A stretch of DNA of 64,000 nucleotides, taken from positions 1,711,641 to 1,775,640 of the forward strand of contig NZ_STGC01000005.1 in the NCBI RefSeq assembly GCF_005222805.1. Direction: 5' to 3'. How positions within the stretch are numbered: the stretch's first letter is position 1; the number at the start of each line of letters is the position of its first letter. The notes beneath the pieces are model-generated. The model was given only the letters and a program-made list of their open reading frames with translations, was not told the DNA's origin and did not search any database. Source of the DNA: Devosia sp. FKR38 (GTDB taxonomy: Bacteria > Pseudomonadota > Alphaproteobacteria > Rhizobiales > Devosiaceae). The translations under genes and the position numbers were made by a program. Below, one piece after another: positions 31,715-41,283 of this stretch.

Positions 31715-31759
31715 TTGTTCTCATCTTGTTCTAGTCCTGTCAAGGGACAAAATGAGAAC
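31715..31759 (-). promoter_or_regulatory. recA promoter with two SOS (LexA) boxes
   Basis: A TTGACA -35 (minus strand, 31743-31738) is followed by a perfect GAAC-N7-GAAC box (31717-31731 read on the minus strand), the alphaproteobacterial LexA site, overlapping the spacer and -10. A second, one-mismatch GGAC-N7-GAAC copy reads on the plus strand at 31745-31759, just upstream of the -35. Confidence 0.8.
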
Positions 31760-31912
31760 ATCGCCGGTCATCGGCGCTGGCCGGACACAGAATCGCCGCC
31801 AAGGACGGCTGTTCCGGCATAAGTATGATTTTTGCTCTTGCGTCACGGGGGCAGGTTGCGTTTTATGCGTGCAATTTTGCCCCGCCGGGGTGTGCAGCGC
31901 AGGAGCCGCGCC

Positions 31913-32908
31913 ATGAATCTGATCCAGTTCTTTGACGCCAATGGCGATCGCGCTGTCGCAGCGGTCGAGGCGGGCGTCGCCCGCACCGTCAACAATGCCG
32001 CCAGCGTCTATGGCCTGGCGCTGGAGGCCATGACCGGTCACGGTGGCCTCTCTGCCCTCGTCGCCGCCAAGGGCCTGGGCGCCACGGTTGATCGCGCGGC
32101 GATCCTGGCCGAAGGCCGCATGCTTTCGCCCATCGATCATCCCGATCCGGCCCATCTCTATGTCACCGGCACGGGCCTGACCCATCTTGGCTCCGCCGCC
32201 ACGCGCGACGCCATGCACAAGTCCAATGGCACCAAGACCGATGCGGACCTGACGGACTCCATGAAAATGTTCCAGATGGGCCTCAAGGGCGGCAAGCCGG
32301 CCGCAGGCGAAAAGGGCGTGCAGCCGGAGTGGTTCTACAAGGGCAATGGCTATTCGGTCGTGCGCCCCGGCCACCCCATTCCCTCCCCGGGCTTTGCCCT
32401 GGACGCCGGCGAAGAGCCTGAAATCGCCGGCATCTATGTCATCGACGGTAATGGCCAGCCGCGCCGGCTCGGCTTCGCCCTGGCCAATGAATTCTCCGAC
32501 CATGTCACCGAGCGGGTGAACTATCTCTACCTCGCCCATTCCAAGCTGCGCGCCTGTGCCTTTGGCCCAGAGCTGCGCCTGGGCGATCTGCCGCGCCACA
32601 TCGAAGGCATGTCGCGCATCTATCGCGACGGCAAGGTGCTGTGGGAAAAGCCGTTCCTGTCCGGTGAGGACAATATGAGCCACACCATCGACAACCTCGA
32701 ATATCACCACTTCAAGTATGAGCTGTTCCGCACCCCCGGCGATGTGCATGTCCATTGCTTCGGCACGGCCACGCTGAGCTTTGCCGATGGCATCAGCACC
32801 CAGCCCGACGACATCTTCGAGCTTGAGGAAGCCCAGTTCGGCGCCGCGCTGCGCAATCCGGTGCAGATCGACAGCGAAGAGCCGCTGATCATCGGCAATC
32901 TCTACTGA
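31913..32908 (+). CDS. AraD1/FAH-family protein
   Basis: This encodes 331 residues of the fumarylacetoacetase-like fold, AraD1/GguC branch. Segments MNLIQFFDANGDRAV, GTGLTHLGSAATRD and DNMSHTIDNLEYHHFKYELF are typical. Members act as dehydratases or hydrolases in pentose or uronate catabolism, and several lie beside sugar ABC transporters. The ATG at 31913 has AGGAG upstream. The aldo/keto reductase 53 bases downstream is probably cotranscribed, which supports a role in sugar oxidation, but no transporter is nearby. Confidence 0.82.
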   Translation: MNLIQFFDANGDRAVAAVEAGVARTVNNAASVYGLALEAMTGHGGLSALVAAKGLGATVDRAAILAEGRMLSPIDHPDPAHLYVTGTGLTHLGSAATRDAMHKSNGTKTDADLTDSMKMFQMGLKGGKPAAGEKGVQPEWFYKGNGYSVVRPGHPIPSPGFALDAGEEPEIAGIYVIDGNGQPRRLGFALANEFSDHVTERVNYLYLAHSKLRACAFGPELRLGDLPRHIEGMSRIYRDGKVLWEKPFLSGEDNMSHTIDNLEYHHFKYELFRTPGDVHVHCFGTATLSFADGISTQPDDIFELEEAQFGAALRNPVQIDSEEPLIIGNLY

Positions 32909-32961
32909 GCTTGCAGTTCGCGCACTAACATGTCAGTTATTCCGCACCCTGGAGGCCTGAC

Positions 32962-33981
32962 ATGACTGCGCGAACTTTCCCCACCCGCCGGATCGGCCGG
33001 ACCGACCTGTCCGTGAGCACGCTGGGCCTGGGTGCCGCCTCCCTGGCCGGCATTTTCTCGGCCGTTCCCGCCGAGCAGGGCCGCGCCACCGTGGCCCATG
33101 CGCTCGATCAGGGCATCACCTATCTCGATACGGCCCCGCAATATGGCCTGGGCCGTTCCGAGCATCTGGTGGGCGATGTGCTGCGCGAACGCCGCAGCCA
33201 GGCCCTGCTCTCCAGCAAGGTCGGGCGCCTGCTCGATCCCGTTGATCCCAGCCAGCAGGACAAGGGCAATTGGGTCGATCCCCTGCCCTTCAACCAGCGC
33301 TATGACTATTCCTATGATGGCGTGATGCGCTCCTTCGAGGACAGCCTGCAGCGCCTCGGCCTCAGCCACATCGATATTCTCTATGTCCACGACATCGGCA
33401 CCGCCACCCATGGCGTCGAGGGCAACAAGCCGCTCTGGGCCCAGCTGGCCAACGGCGGCTACAAGGCCCTGCGCGAGCTCAAAGACGCGGGCACCATTGG
33501 CGCCATCGGCCTGGGCGTCAACGAGTGGGAAGTGCTCATGGATGCCTTCGCCCTGGGCGATTGGGACGTGTTCCTGCTCGCCGGGCGCTATACCCTGCTC
33601 GAGCAGACTTCGCTTGACCCCTTCATGACCACCTGCCTTGAGCGCGGCGCCTCGGTGGTGGTCGGCGGCCCGTTCAATTCCGGCATTCTGGTGGGCGGCG
33701 ACAAGTTCAACTATGCCAAGGCGCCCGAGGCCATCGTCAACAAGGTCAAGGCCATCGCTGCCGTCTGCGCCGAGTTCAACGTGCCCCTGCCGGCCGCAGC
33801 CCTGCAGTTCCCGCTGACCCATCCGGCCGTGTGCAATGTACTGCCCGGCCCGCGCTCGCCCGCCGAGCTCGACGGCATTCTGGCCTGGTGGGATCATGTC
33901 ATTCCGGCCGAACTCTGGACCGCTCTCGCCGCCAAGGGCCTGCTTGCCCCCGGCACGCCCATTCCTGGCGGCACGGCCTAG
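32962..33981 (+). CDS. Aldo/keto reductase, sugar-dehydrogenase-like
   Basis: This encodes 339 residues of a TIM-barrel NAD(P)-dependent oxidoreductase. Catalytic residues are visible as the Asp and Tyr in DTAPQYGLGRSEHLVG, the Lys in LLSSKVGR and the His in LYVHDIG. The sequence resembles L-fucose/D-threo-aldose 1-dehydrogenases and pyridoxal 4-dehydrogenase. With the AraD1-family gene just upstream, the pair may oxidise an aldose and process its acid or lactone. The exact substrate is an inference. Confidence 0.87.
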   Translation: MTARTFPTRRIGRTDLSVSTLGLGAASLAGIFSAVPAEQGRATVAHALDQGITYLDTAPQYGLGRSEHLVGDVLRERRSQALLSSKVGRLLDPVDPSQQDKGNWVDPLPFNQRYDYSYDGVMRSFEDSLQRLGLSHIDILYVHDIGTATHGVEGNKPLWAQLANGGYKALRELKDAGTIGAIGLGVNEWEVLMDAFALGDWDVFLLAGRYTLLEQTSLDPFMTTCLERGASVVVGGPFNSGILVGGDKFNYAKAPEAIVNKVKAIAAVCAEFNVPLPAAALQFPLTHPAVCNVLPGPRSPAELDGILAWWDHVIPAELWTALAAKGLLAPGTPIPGGTA

Positions 33982-34011
33982 CGCCAGCCGCCGACCCCAA
34001 AGGAGCCACCG

Positions 34012-34200
34012 ATGAACGATCCGCGCGTCTCAGCGCTCATCTGCACCCTGGTGGCCGCCTGGCTGGGCTATACGATCTTTTTCGGCGCCACCGAGGCGCC
34101 GAGCACCTTCCTGACCGTCGTGCAATGGACCTTCCTGCTGGTAGCCATCCTGGGCGCCGTGGCAGCCGTGATCCGCATCATTCACCAGGGTCGCCGCTAG
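34012..34200 (+). CDS. Small inner-membrane protein, two helices
   Basis: This encodes 62 residues with two hydrophobic helices (about residues 8-24 and 33-54) and a basic C-terminus. AAGGAG lies before the ATG at 34012. The family is not recognised. It is 30 bases after the aldo/keto reductase on the same strand. Confidence 0.7.
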   Translation: MNDPRVSALICTLVAAWLGYTIFFGATEAPSTFLTVVQWTFLLVAILGAVAAVIRIIHQGRR

Positions 34201-34208
34201 GATTGTTC

Positions 34209-34226
34209 GCCGTCCGACGGGACGGC
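34209..34226. terminator. Hairpin between convergent genes
   Basis: A perfect 7-bp GC stem with a four-base loop lies between the small membrane protein gene and the DUF2237 gene. There is no T tract, so the terminator call is tentative. Confidence 0.4.
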
Positions 34227-34237
34227 AGGCGCACCCG

Positions 34238-34633
34238 CTAGTTCATGTCCAGCGCAAAGCCCTTGAGCACGCCCAGCGGCACCAGGCCCAGCACTGCCGC
34301 ATTGGTCGACCGCAGATAGACGCGCGGCGCCATGCCGGCCTGATAGGCCTGCAGCCAGCGCGCTGCGACCAGGCACCAGCGATCGCCCGCCACCAGCCCC
34401 GGAAAGCCAAATTGCGGCGCCGGGGTGGAGAGGTCATTGCCGACCGATTTGGAATAGGCCAGGAATTCCGTGCTCGCCTGGATGCACACCAGATGCACTG
34501 CCGCGCTGTCCGGCCCCGCCGCGCAATAGCCGGTGCGGAAAAACCCGGTCAGCGGATTGTCCGAACAGGGCTGCAGCGCCTCGCCGAGCACATTGGTTTC
34601 GCCCGGCCCGGGAAACCGCCCTTGCTCGTTCAC
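34238..34633 (-). CDS. DUF2237 family protein
   Basis: This encodes 131 residues. Segments NVLGEALQPCS, PLTGFFRTGYC, GNDLSTP and PGLVAGDRWCLVAARW match the DUF2237 family, small soluble proteins of unknown role with conserved cysteines. The GTG start overlaps the cckA stop (GTGA), so it is translated with cckA. Whether this pairing means anything for CckA signalling is unknown. Confidence 0.87.
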   Translation of the reverse strand: MNEQGRFPGPGETNVLGEALQPCSDNPLTGFFRTGYCAAGPDSAAVHLVCIQASTEFLAYSKSVGNDLSTPAPQFGFPGLVAGDRWCLVAARWLQAYQAGMAPRVYLRSTNAAVLGLVPLGVLKGFALDMN

Positions 34634-37203
34634 GCGGTTTCGTCCTTGCCCAGCTTCTGCAGCACTTCCTTGACCTTGGAATTGATCTGGTCGAGCGAAT
34701 AGGGCTTGGGCAGGAAATCCACGCTCTGGTCGTCCTCGATGTCGCGGCGCACGCTTTCCTCGGCATAGCCGGACACAAAGATCACCTTGAGATGCGGCAT
34801 GGTCTGGCGCAGCTGCTTGAGCAGGCTCGGCCCGTCCATTTCCGGCATCACCACGTCCGAGATCATCAAATCGATCTTGTAGTCGAGGTCTTCGAGCACC
34901 TCGAGCGCCTCTTCGCCGCCATCGGCCTCGAACACTTCATAGCCCGTGGCGCGCAGCGCCTGGGCCGAGAAGGCGCGCACACTCTCCTCGTCTTCCACCA
35001 AGAGGATGCGTTCATGCCCGGTCAGGTCGCGCACCGGCGCCACGGCGGCAGCGGCCTTGCCGGCCACTTCGGCGGCGCTGGCCACATGCTTGGGCAGGAA
35101 GATCTTGAACGTGGTGCCGACGCCCACGATCGAGACGGGGTAGATATAGCCCTCGGTCTGCTTGACGATGCCATAGACCGTCGACAGGCCCAGGCCGGTG
35201 CCCTTGCCCAGCTCCTTGGTGGTGAAGAAGGGCTCGAAGATCTTCTCGATCACCTCCGGGCTCATGCCCGTGCCGGTGTCCTGCACCTCGATCAGCACAT
35301 AATCGGCCGGCACCATGCCCTCAAAGGTCATGGTCTCGGCCTCGGCGCGCTCGACATTGGCGGTGCGCAGCGTGATCGAGCCGCCATTGGGCATGGCGTC
35401 GCGCGCATTGACCACCAGATTGATGATCACCTGTTCGAGCTGCACCACATCGGCGCGCACCGGCCAGATATTGCGGCCATGCTCCACCGTCAGCGAATTC
35501 TTCTCCCCGATCATGCGCTTGAGCAGCACGGTCAGATCGTCCACGATCAGCGGCAGCTCCAGCACCTGCGGCCGCAACGTCTGGCGGCGCGAGAAGGCCA
35601 GCAGCTGACGCGTCAAGCCCGCCGCGCGATTGGCATTCTGCTTGATCTGCATCAGCTCGCCAAACGACGGGTCGCCCGGCTTGTGCTTGAGCAGCAGCAG
35701 GTCCGAAAAGCCGATGATGGCCGTGAGCAGATTGTTGAAGTCATGCGCCACGCCGCCGGCCAGCTGGCCCACGGCCTGCATCTTCTGGCTCTGGGCAAAC
35801 TGGGCTTCGAGCTTGCGCTGGTCGGTCATGTCGAGCGCATAGACATTGACCTGCTCAGGCGAGCCGGCGCTCATTTCCGAGCTCGAGAGATAGAGGCGCA
35901 CCGCATGGTCGCCCTCGGCGCTCAGCAGCGCATCGACGGAATCGACTTCCGACTTGTGCGCCAGCGCATCGGCCAGCGCCCGGCTGAAGCGTTCGCGGCT
36001 GCCTTCGCCGATCAGATCGCTCAGCGGCTGCATCTCGATGCTGCGCGCTTCGCCTGACCAGCGGAAGATCCGCCCGAATGGCGCATTGGTGCGGATGATC
36101 CGCCCCGCTGCATCGAGCGTGGCAATGGCAAAGGGCGTGTCGTTGAAAAAGCGCGAGAAGCGCACTTCGGCGGCGCGCAACTCCTCCTCAGTGTCCGGCG
36201 CATTGGATTTGTCGAGCACCAGCGTGCGCGTTTCGCCCAATTCGCCATCGGCCAGCCGCGCCGCACGATGCAGCAGCCGCACCGGCAGGCTCGTGCCATT
36301 GCGATGCACCAGGTCGATATCGATGATCTCGGTGCGGATTTCGCCATCACCGCGCCCGCGCATCAACAGGCTCGCCCCGTCGCCGCGCACAATGTCGCTC
36401 ATGCGCAATTGCCCTGCGTTGAACTCGGCCAGGTCATAGCCCAGCCAGTCGGCCAGGGTGGAATTGAGATATTGGATGGCGCCATGCGCATCGGCGGAAA
36501 AGAAGCCGGCCGGCGAATGGTCGAGATAGTCGATGGCGCGCTGCAAATCGCGGAACGCGCTTTCATTATTGTCGCGGTCCCGGGTGATGTCTTCCACTGA
36601 CCACATCATCAGCGGCTTGTTGGACTCATCCGATTCCGGCAGCGGCCGCACGCCCACGCGATACCAGAAGGCCCGGTTGCTGTCGGCCTGCGAGCCGCCC
36701 AGCCCGCCCACGATACGGATATCCTCGATGGCCGCCCGGCCGTCCTTGCCGGCGCGCGACAGCCGATAGATGGCCTCGCTGGCGTCCGACTGGCCGGCAA
36801 ACAGCCGCGGCACGCCCACCGGCACGCCATTGGTCATGGCCCCGGCGAAATTGCCATATTGCGCATTCACATAGGAGATCTTGCCGTCGCGATCCGCCAC
36901 AACTGCGCCAAAGGGCAGGCTGTCGACCATGGCATTGGAAATCGTGCGCCGCTCTTCGCCGTTGGCAAAGCGGAACAGCCCCGCCGCCAACCCGAACAGG
37001 CAGAACACGCCGACCACCGCCAGCACGCCGACAAAGGTCAGGATCAGGTCCAGCGGAATGTCCTGGCTGAACAGGGCAAAGCCCACCGCGATGGCCACCA
37101 GCACCAGGCCCAGGGCGACGACGCGCCACAGGCCGGCGCTGCCGCGGCTGTTCGACACAATGGGCTCGGGGTAGCTGGTCTCGCCATGCGGCGTCGGTGC
37201 CAT
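34630..37203 (-). CDS. cckA: Hybrid histidine kinase CckA
   Basis: This encodes 857 residues. Two N-terminal membrane helices (about residues 26-45 and 50-75) are followed by PAS-type sensor regions, a HisKA domain with His487 in [11 protein letters not shown], an HATPase domain with [10 protein letters not shown] and [11 protein letters not shown], and a C-terminal receiver with Asp783 in [10 protein letters not shown]. CckA sends phosphate through ChpT to CtrA, which controls the cell cycle and early flagellar genes in alphaproteobacteria. It lies about 1.5 kb from the flhB end of the flagellar block, whose promoters carry CtrA-like sites. It is coupled to a DUF2237 gene. Confidence 0.95.
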   Translation of the reverse strand: MAPTPHGETSYPEPIVSNSRGSAGLWRVVALGLVLVAIAVGFALFSQDIPLDLILTFVGVLAVVGVFCLFGLAAGLFRFANGEERRTISNAMVDSLPFGAVVADRDGKISYVNAQYGNFAGAMTNGVPVGVPRLFAGQSDASEAIYRLSRAGKDGRAAIEDIRIVGGLGGSQADSNRAFWYRVGVRPLPESDESNKPLMMWSVEDITRDRDNNESAFRDLQRAIDYLDHSPAGFFSADAHGAIQYLNSTLADWLGYDLAEFNAGQLRMSDIVRGDGASLLMRGRGDGEIRTEIIDIDLVHRNGTSLPVRLLHRAARLADGELGETRTLVLDKSNAPDTEEELRAAEVRFSRFFNDTPFAIATLDAAGRIIRTNAPFGRIFRWSGEARSIEMQPLSDLIGEGSRERFSRALADALAHKSEVDSVDALLSAEGDHAVRLYLSSSEMSAGSPEQVNVYALDMTDQRKLEAQFAQSQKMQAVGQLAGGVAHDFNNLLTAIIGFSDLLLLKHKPGDPSFGELMQIKQNANRAAGLTRQLLAFSRRQTLRPQVLELPLIVDDLTVLLKRMIGEKNSLTVEHGRNIWPVRADVVQLEQVIINLVVNARDAMPNGGSITLRTANVERAEAETMTFEGMVPADYVLIEVQDTGTGMSPEVIEKIFEPFFTTKELGKGTGLGLSTVYGIVKQTEGYIYPVSIVGVGTTFKIFLPKHVASAAEVAGKAAAAVAPVRDLTGHERILLVEDEESVRAFSAQALRATGYEVFEADGGEEALEVLEDLDYKIDLMISDVVMPEMDGPSLLKQLRQTMPHLKVIFVSGYAEESVRRDIEDDQSVDFLPKPYSLDQINSKVKEVLQKLGKDETA

Positions 37204-37336
37204 CTGTCTGTCTGCTCCCTAGCAATCTGTCTGCCGAATCAGGCGCTGCACCAAGGTCTAGCAAATGCCCCCCGGCTAAGGGAGACTGAACAGCGTTTTC
37301 AACACGCGCACGCGACGGGGCTTTCCCGCCCTTCGC

Positions 37337-37765
37337 TCAGACCGTCAGGCGCACCGCGGCAAAACCCTGCGCCGCGACGCCGGTGCAGAGGTCGGACCAT
37401 TCGCAGCCGCCACAGGCGCTGCGCGTCGCGCCCCGGGCAAAGGCGCCCCGCATGCTCTCCAGCCGCGCGCTGTCGATCACCAGCCGCGCCCCCGGCCCGA
37501 TCGCTTCGGCCAGCCCCAGCACCTGGGCCACGTCGATGCCCGCCAGCCTGTCGCGCTCCACCACGCTGTCATTGTGGCAGTGATGCTCCGCCCCGGCCAG
37601 CAGCGGCGCGCAGATATCGTCCGGCCCCGCCACGATCTCGATATCTTCGCCCGCGCCCAGCCGCGCGACGATCACGTCGTAATTGGCCGTGAAGTCAGGC
37701 GTATAGCCCTTGCCAACATAGGTCAGCATGCACAGCAGATGGTGCGGCCGCAGGCGGACGGTCAT
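37337..37765 (-). CDS. DUF1284 family protein, possible iron-sulfur protein
   Basis: This encodes 142 residues. The start LRPHHLLCMLTYVGKGY and the scattered cysteines (LLC, DIC, HHCHN, SACGGC, DLC) match DUF1284. The cysteine pattern suggests a metal or Fe-S site, but no function is known. It sits between cckA and a GFA gene, all on the minus strand. Confidence 0.85.
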   Translation of the reverse strand: MTVRLRPHHLLCMLTYVGKGYTPDFTANYDVIVARLGAGEDIEIVAGPDDICAPLLAGAEHHCHNDSVVERDRLAGIDVAQVLGLAEAIGPGARLVIDSARLESMRGAFARGATRSACGGCEWSDLCTGVAAQGFAAVRLTV

Positions 37766-37774
37766 GGCTTGCTC

Positions 37775-38155
37775 TCACTGCTGGTTCTGCGGCATGCCAT
37801 CGGTGATCTCATAATAGTCGCCCTTGTCGGCCACGAAGATATGGAGGCCAATGCGCGTCTGCGTCGGCGTATCAAAGCTGCCCAGCATCAGCCCGATCCA
37901 ATCGAGATGCACCGGGTCAAAGAACAGTGACGAACCACACACCGAGCAGAACCCGCGCCGCACCTTTTCCGAGGAGAAATACCAGGTGACGGCCTCTTCT
38001 CCCGTGATCGTCACCGCGCTGCGCGGCACATCCACCCCGGCCTCGTAATGGCCGGTATGCTTGCGGCATTTGCTGCAATGGCAGGCCGACGCCTCCGGCA
38101 GATCCCCTTGCACGGTGAAGCGCACCGCCCCGCACAAACATGATCCCTGGTGCAT
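37775..38155 (-). CDS. GFA-fold zinc protein, second copy
   Basis: This encodes 126 residues of the GFA/CENP-V fold. Zinc-binding cysteines lie in GSCLCGAV, CHCSKC and FCSVCGSSLF, a complete set. The protein is not closely similar to the other GFA protein at 18 kb beyond these motifs. The ATG at 38155 gives a compact domain. The gene starts upstream of DUF1284 with a ten-base gap, so the two are likely cotranscribed. Confidence 0.88.
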   Translation of the reverse strand: MHQGSCLCGAVRFTVQGDLPEASACHCSKCRKHTGHYEAGVDVPRSAVTITGEEAVTWYFSSEKVRRGFCSVCGSSLFFDPVHLDWIGLMLGSFDTPTQTRIGLHIFVADKGDYYEITDGMPQNQQ

Positions 38156-38304
38156 GATCCTGCCGCCTCCGCGCCCTGTTTCGGACAGCCCGGATCGGAC
38201 TGCCCTGCCCGCCGGCGCCACCACCCTGCTTGATTTTTCCGGCCAGTTCAACGATAGGAAGCGGGCGCGAGGACGACCTCCCCCACGCTTGGGCATCGCA
38301 CCAT

Positions 38305-38316
38305 CGGGACGTCCCG
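38305..38316. promoter_or_regulatory. Palindrome upstream of the PACE gene
   Basis: CGGGACGTCCCG is a perfect 12-bp palindrome 22 bases before the ATG, flanked by two copies of ACCATCGGGA. It could be an operator for the exporter gene. Confidence 0.35.
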
Positions 38317-38337
38317 GTTCACCATCGGGAGCATTCC

Positions 38338-38763
38338 ATGCGCACCACGCGCGACCGCATTCGTCACACCATCGCCTTCGAGATCATTGGCCTGGCCCTC
38401 ATCACGCCGCTGGGCGCCTTGGTCTTTGCCATGCCCATGCATGACATTGGCGTCATCAGCCTGGTCAGCTCACTCGTCGCCATGGGCTGGAACTATCTCT
38501 ACAATTATGGCTTCGACCGGCTGTTGCTGCGCCTGCGCGGCAATACCGCCAAAACCATGCGCGAGCGCGTCATCCACGCCATTGTCTTCGAGCTGGGCCT
38601 GGTGGCCATGCTCATGCCGCTGATCGCCTGGTATCTGGGCATCAGCCTCTGGCAGGCCCTGATCATGGATATCGCCGTAGCCCTGTTCTACATGGTCTAC
38701 GCCTTTGTCTTTAACCTGGCCTATGACCGGATCTTTCCGATCCCGGCCGAGGCGCAGGCCTAG
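38338..38763 (+). CDS. PACE-family efflux transporter
   Basis: This encodes 141 residues with four membrane helices in two BTP repeats (each starting with an R-x-x-H-x-x-x-FE helix, HTIAFEIIGL and HAIVFELGLV). The pattern matches the proteobacterial antimicrobial compound efflux family, whose best known member AceI exports chlorhexidine and short diamines. The likely native substrates are polyamines. The ATG at 38338 follows a GGGAG. Its TAG stop overlaps the convergent flhB stop. Confidence 0.9.
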   Translation: MRTTRDRIRHTIAFEIIGLALITPLGALVFAMPMHDIGVISLVSSLVAMGWNYLYNYGFDRLLLRLRGNTAKTMRERVIHAIVFELGLVAMLMPLIAWYLGISLWQALIMDIAVALFYMVYAFVFNLAYDRIFPIPAEAQA

Positions 38764-39842
38764 CTCGACTTCCAGCCGGCGCCCCGCTTGAGGCGCATCA
38801 CGAAGCCGATGACTTCGGCCACGGCCTTGAAGTGCTCATTGGGGATGGTTTCGTCGACCTCGACGCTGGCAAACAGCGCACGGGCCAGCGGCGGGTTTTC
38901 CACGATGGGCACATCATGCTTCTTGGCCATTTCGCGGATGCGCAGCGCCACCGCGTCAGCACCCTTGGCCACGCATTGCGGTGCGCCCATCGCCTTGTCG
39001 TATTTCAGCGCCACCGCATAGTGGGTCGGGTTGGTGATCACCACGGTGGCGTCGGGCACCGCCGCCATCATGCGCTTGCGCGAACGTTCCTGGCGCAGCT
39101 GGCGCAGCTTGCCCTTGATATGGGGGTCGCCTTCCATCTGCTTGTATTCGTCCTTGGTCTCCTGCAGCGTCATCATCTGCCGCTTCCACCACTTCTGGCG
39201 GACATAGACGAAGTCGGCAAAGGCGATCAGCGTCACCACGATCAGCGTCGCCACGAAGATCTTGGTGCCCAACTCCTGGAAATCGGCCAGGATGATCAGC
39301 GGATCGGCCGTCATCATGGTGTCGAGCCGGTCGCGCTCGGGCCAGACGGTGCTGACCACCACCACGCCCACGATCAGGATCTTGGCGATCCCCTTGATGA
39401 AGTTGACCAGCGACTCCGAGGAGAACAGGCGCTTGGCCCCGGCCAGCGGTGAAATCTTGGAGAATTTCGGCTTTAGCGACTCGCCCGAAAACAGGGGCCG
39501 ATGCTGCATCAGATTGCCAACCACGGCACTGAAGGTCAGCACCACCAGCGGCAGCATCACCGTGCCGAGCAGGGCCAGCGCCAGATTGTTGAAGAATGTG
39601 CCAAAGGCTGCCCCGCCCAGTTCATACTGGTCGGCATTGGCCATCAGCAGACGCAAGGAGGTGGAAAGGCCCGCCGCAGCGCCGGGCGCCATCAGGGCAA
39701 ACACTGCCGCCGAGCCCACCAGCATGAACCAGGTCACCACCTCCGGGCTCTTGGCAACATCGCCCTTTGAATGGGCGTCCTCGAGCTTTTTTTGCGAAGG
39801 GTCTTCTGTTTTCGATTCCTGGTCGGGTGCGTCGTCAGACAT
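38760..39842 (-). CDS. flhB: Flagellar export apparatus switch protein FlhB
   Basis: This encodes 360 residues. Four membrane helices are followed by the cytoplasmic FlhBc domain with the autocleavage motif NPTH in VVITNPTHYAVALKY. Cleavage between N and P switches export from rod/hook to filament substrates. It is the last gene of flgB-flgC-fliE-fliQ-fliR-flhB, three bases after fliR. Confidence 0.97.
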   Translation of the reverse strand: MSDDAPDQESKTEDPSQKKLEDAHSKGDVAKSPEVVTWFMLVGSAAVFALMAPGAAAGLSTSLRLLMANADQYELGGAAFGTFFNNLALALLGTVMLPLVVLTFSAVVGNLMQHRPLFSGESLKPKFSKISPLAGAKRLFSSESLVNFIKGIAKILIVGVVVVSTVWPERDRLDTMMTADPLIILADFQELGTKIFVATLIVVTLIAFADFVYVRQKWWKRQMMTLQETKDEYKQMEGDPHIKGKLRQLRQERSRKRMMAAVPDATVVITNPTHYAVALKYDKAMGAPQCVAKGADAVALRIREMAKKHDVPIVENPPLARALFASVEVDETIPNEHFKAVAEVIGFVMRLKRGAGWKSS

Positions 39843-39845
39843 CGG

Positions 39846-40613
39846 CTAGCCCCTCCACATCGCCAGATGGTTCTCAAAGCCAGTCAGATACCAGCCCATC
39901 ATCATGGTCAGCAGCAGCGCGAACAGCACCAGCCCCAGCATGATATTGGCCGGCATCAGCACGAAGAACACCTGCATGGCCGGCATCAGCTTGGCCAGAA
40001 TGCCCGCGCCCAGGTTGAACACCAGGCCGAAGACGATGAAGGGCGCCGACATCTGCACCCCGATGGTGAAGGCACTGGCCACCGTCTTGAGCGCCAGCTG
40101 CGCTGCATCGTCAAACATCAGCGGCGCATCGAGCGGGAACACCATGTAGCTGTCATAGGTCGCCGCCAGCGCCATGTGGTGCAAATCGGTGGCAAAGATC
40201 AGCACCATGCCCAGAAAACTGAGGAAGCTGCCGAACACCGCCCCCTGGACGCCCGTCTGGGTCGGATCGGCCGTCATCGCGCTGGACAGGCCTGCCTGGA
40301 AAGCGATGATCGCGCCGGCAACCTGGGTCGCCATCACCGTCAGCCGGGCGATGGCCCCCAGGATCATGCCAATGGCCAGCTCGTGAAACACCAGGCCGAT
40401 CACGCCCATGAGGTCTTCGGGCATCTGCGGAATGCCGGGCGACAGCAGCGGATAGACCACCAGGGTAAAGGCCAGCGCAAAGCTCAGCCGCATGCGCGCC
40501 GGGATCATGTCCTCGCCCAGCGCCGGCATCAGCATCAGGATCGCGCCAATGCGCGCGAACAGCAGGATATAGACAAAGGCCGTATTGGGCAGCCAGTCCA
40601 GCGCGAAGGTCAC
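39846..40613 (-). CDS. fliR: Flagellar export gate protein FliR
   Basis: This encodes 255 residues and about six hydrophobic segments of the export gate (FliP5-FliQ4-FliR1). FARIGAILMLMPALGED and PARMRLSFALAFTLVVYP match FliR. The start is a GTG two bases after the fliQ stop, so translation is coupled. Confidence 0.95.
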   Translation of the reverse strand: MTFALDWLPNTAFVYILLFARIGAILMLMPALGEDMIPARMRLSFALAFTLVVYPLLSPGIPQMPEDLMGVIGLVFHELAIGMILGAIARLTVMATQVAGAIIAFQAGLSSAMTADPTQTGVQGAVFGSFLSFLGMVLIFATDLHHMALAATYDSYMVFPLDAPLMFDDAAQLALKTVASAFTIGVQMSAPFIVFGLVFNLGAGILAKLMPAMQVFFVLMPANIMLGLVLFALLLTMMMGWYLTGFENHLAMWRG

Positions 40614-40615
40614 GC

Positions 40616-40882
40616 CTAGCCACCCACCACGATCATATCCATCACCCGCGTCATGAAGCCGGACATGGTGGCGCCCAGGAACGGCAGCGTCAGCAGCATG
40701 GTGATGAAGATGGCGATGATCTTGGGCACGAACACCAGGGTCTGTTCCTGGATCTGCGTCAGCGCCTGGAACAGCGCGATGATCACGCCCACGATCAGGC
40801 CCACCAGCATCATGGGCGCTGACACCACGATCAGCACCCAGATGCCATCGCGGGCAATATCAAGGACTTCGGCGCCGGTCAT
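40616..40882 (-). CDS. fliQ: Flagellar export gate protein FliQ
   Basis: This encodes 88 residues forming two membrane helices. The FQALTQIQEQTLVFVPKI segment is diagnostic of FliQ, which packs around the FliP/FliR export gate in the inner membrane. Confidence 0.96.
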   Translation of the reverse strand: MTGAEVLDIARDGIWVLIVVSAPMMLVGLIVGVIIALFQALTQIQEQTLVFVPKIIAIFITMLLTLPFLGATMSGFMTRVMDMIVVGG

Positions 40883-40930
40883 GTCAGTTCCCGTGGCAGG
40901 CGGACGAATCGCCGCCCGACCATTCTACGC

Positions 40931-41266
40931 CTAGATCGGCATCCGCATGATCTCTTCATAGGCCGAGATCACACGATCCCGAACAGTGACCATGCTTTCG
41001 ATGGCGATTTCGGTCTGGCTGAGCGCGGTCACCATGTCCACCACATTGGCCTTGCCATTGACCATGTCGATCGACATCTGGTCGCTGGTCTTGCCGGTGT
41101 CGACCACGCCCTGCACCTGCTTGGCCAGCATGTCGGCAAAATTCGGCCCGCCGCCCTGCCCGGCCTGGGCCAGCAGGTCCTTGGTGGGCGAAGCGGCCTG
41201 GTTGATCAGCTTGCTGGCATTGCCATAGGCAGCCGCGGCGGCATTGAAGGGTGTGCTAATGGCCAT
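40931..41266 (-). CDS. fliE: Flagellar hook-basal body protein FliE
   Basis: This encodes 111 residues. The C-terminal half (VDMVTALSQTEIAIESMVTVRDRVISAYEEIMRM) is typical of FliE, which joins the MS ring to the rod. The N-terminus is a flexible Ala-rich export segment. It is the third gene of the operon. Confidence 0.95.
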   Translation of the reverse strand: MAISTPFNAAAAAYGNASKLINQAASPTKDLLAQAGQGGGPNFADMLAKQVQGVVDTGKTSDQMSIDMVNGKANVVDMVTALSQTEIAIESMVTVRDRVISAYEEIMRMPI

Positions 41267-41283
41267 TTTGGCTCCTGACCCGA

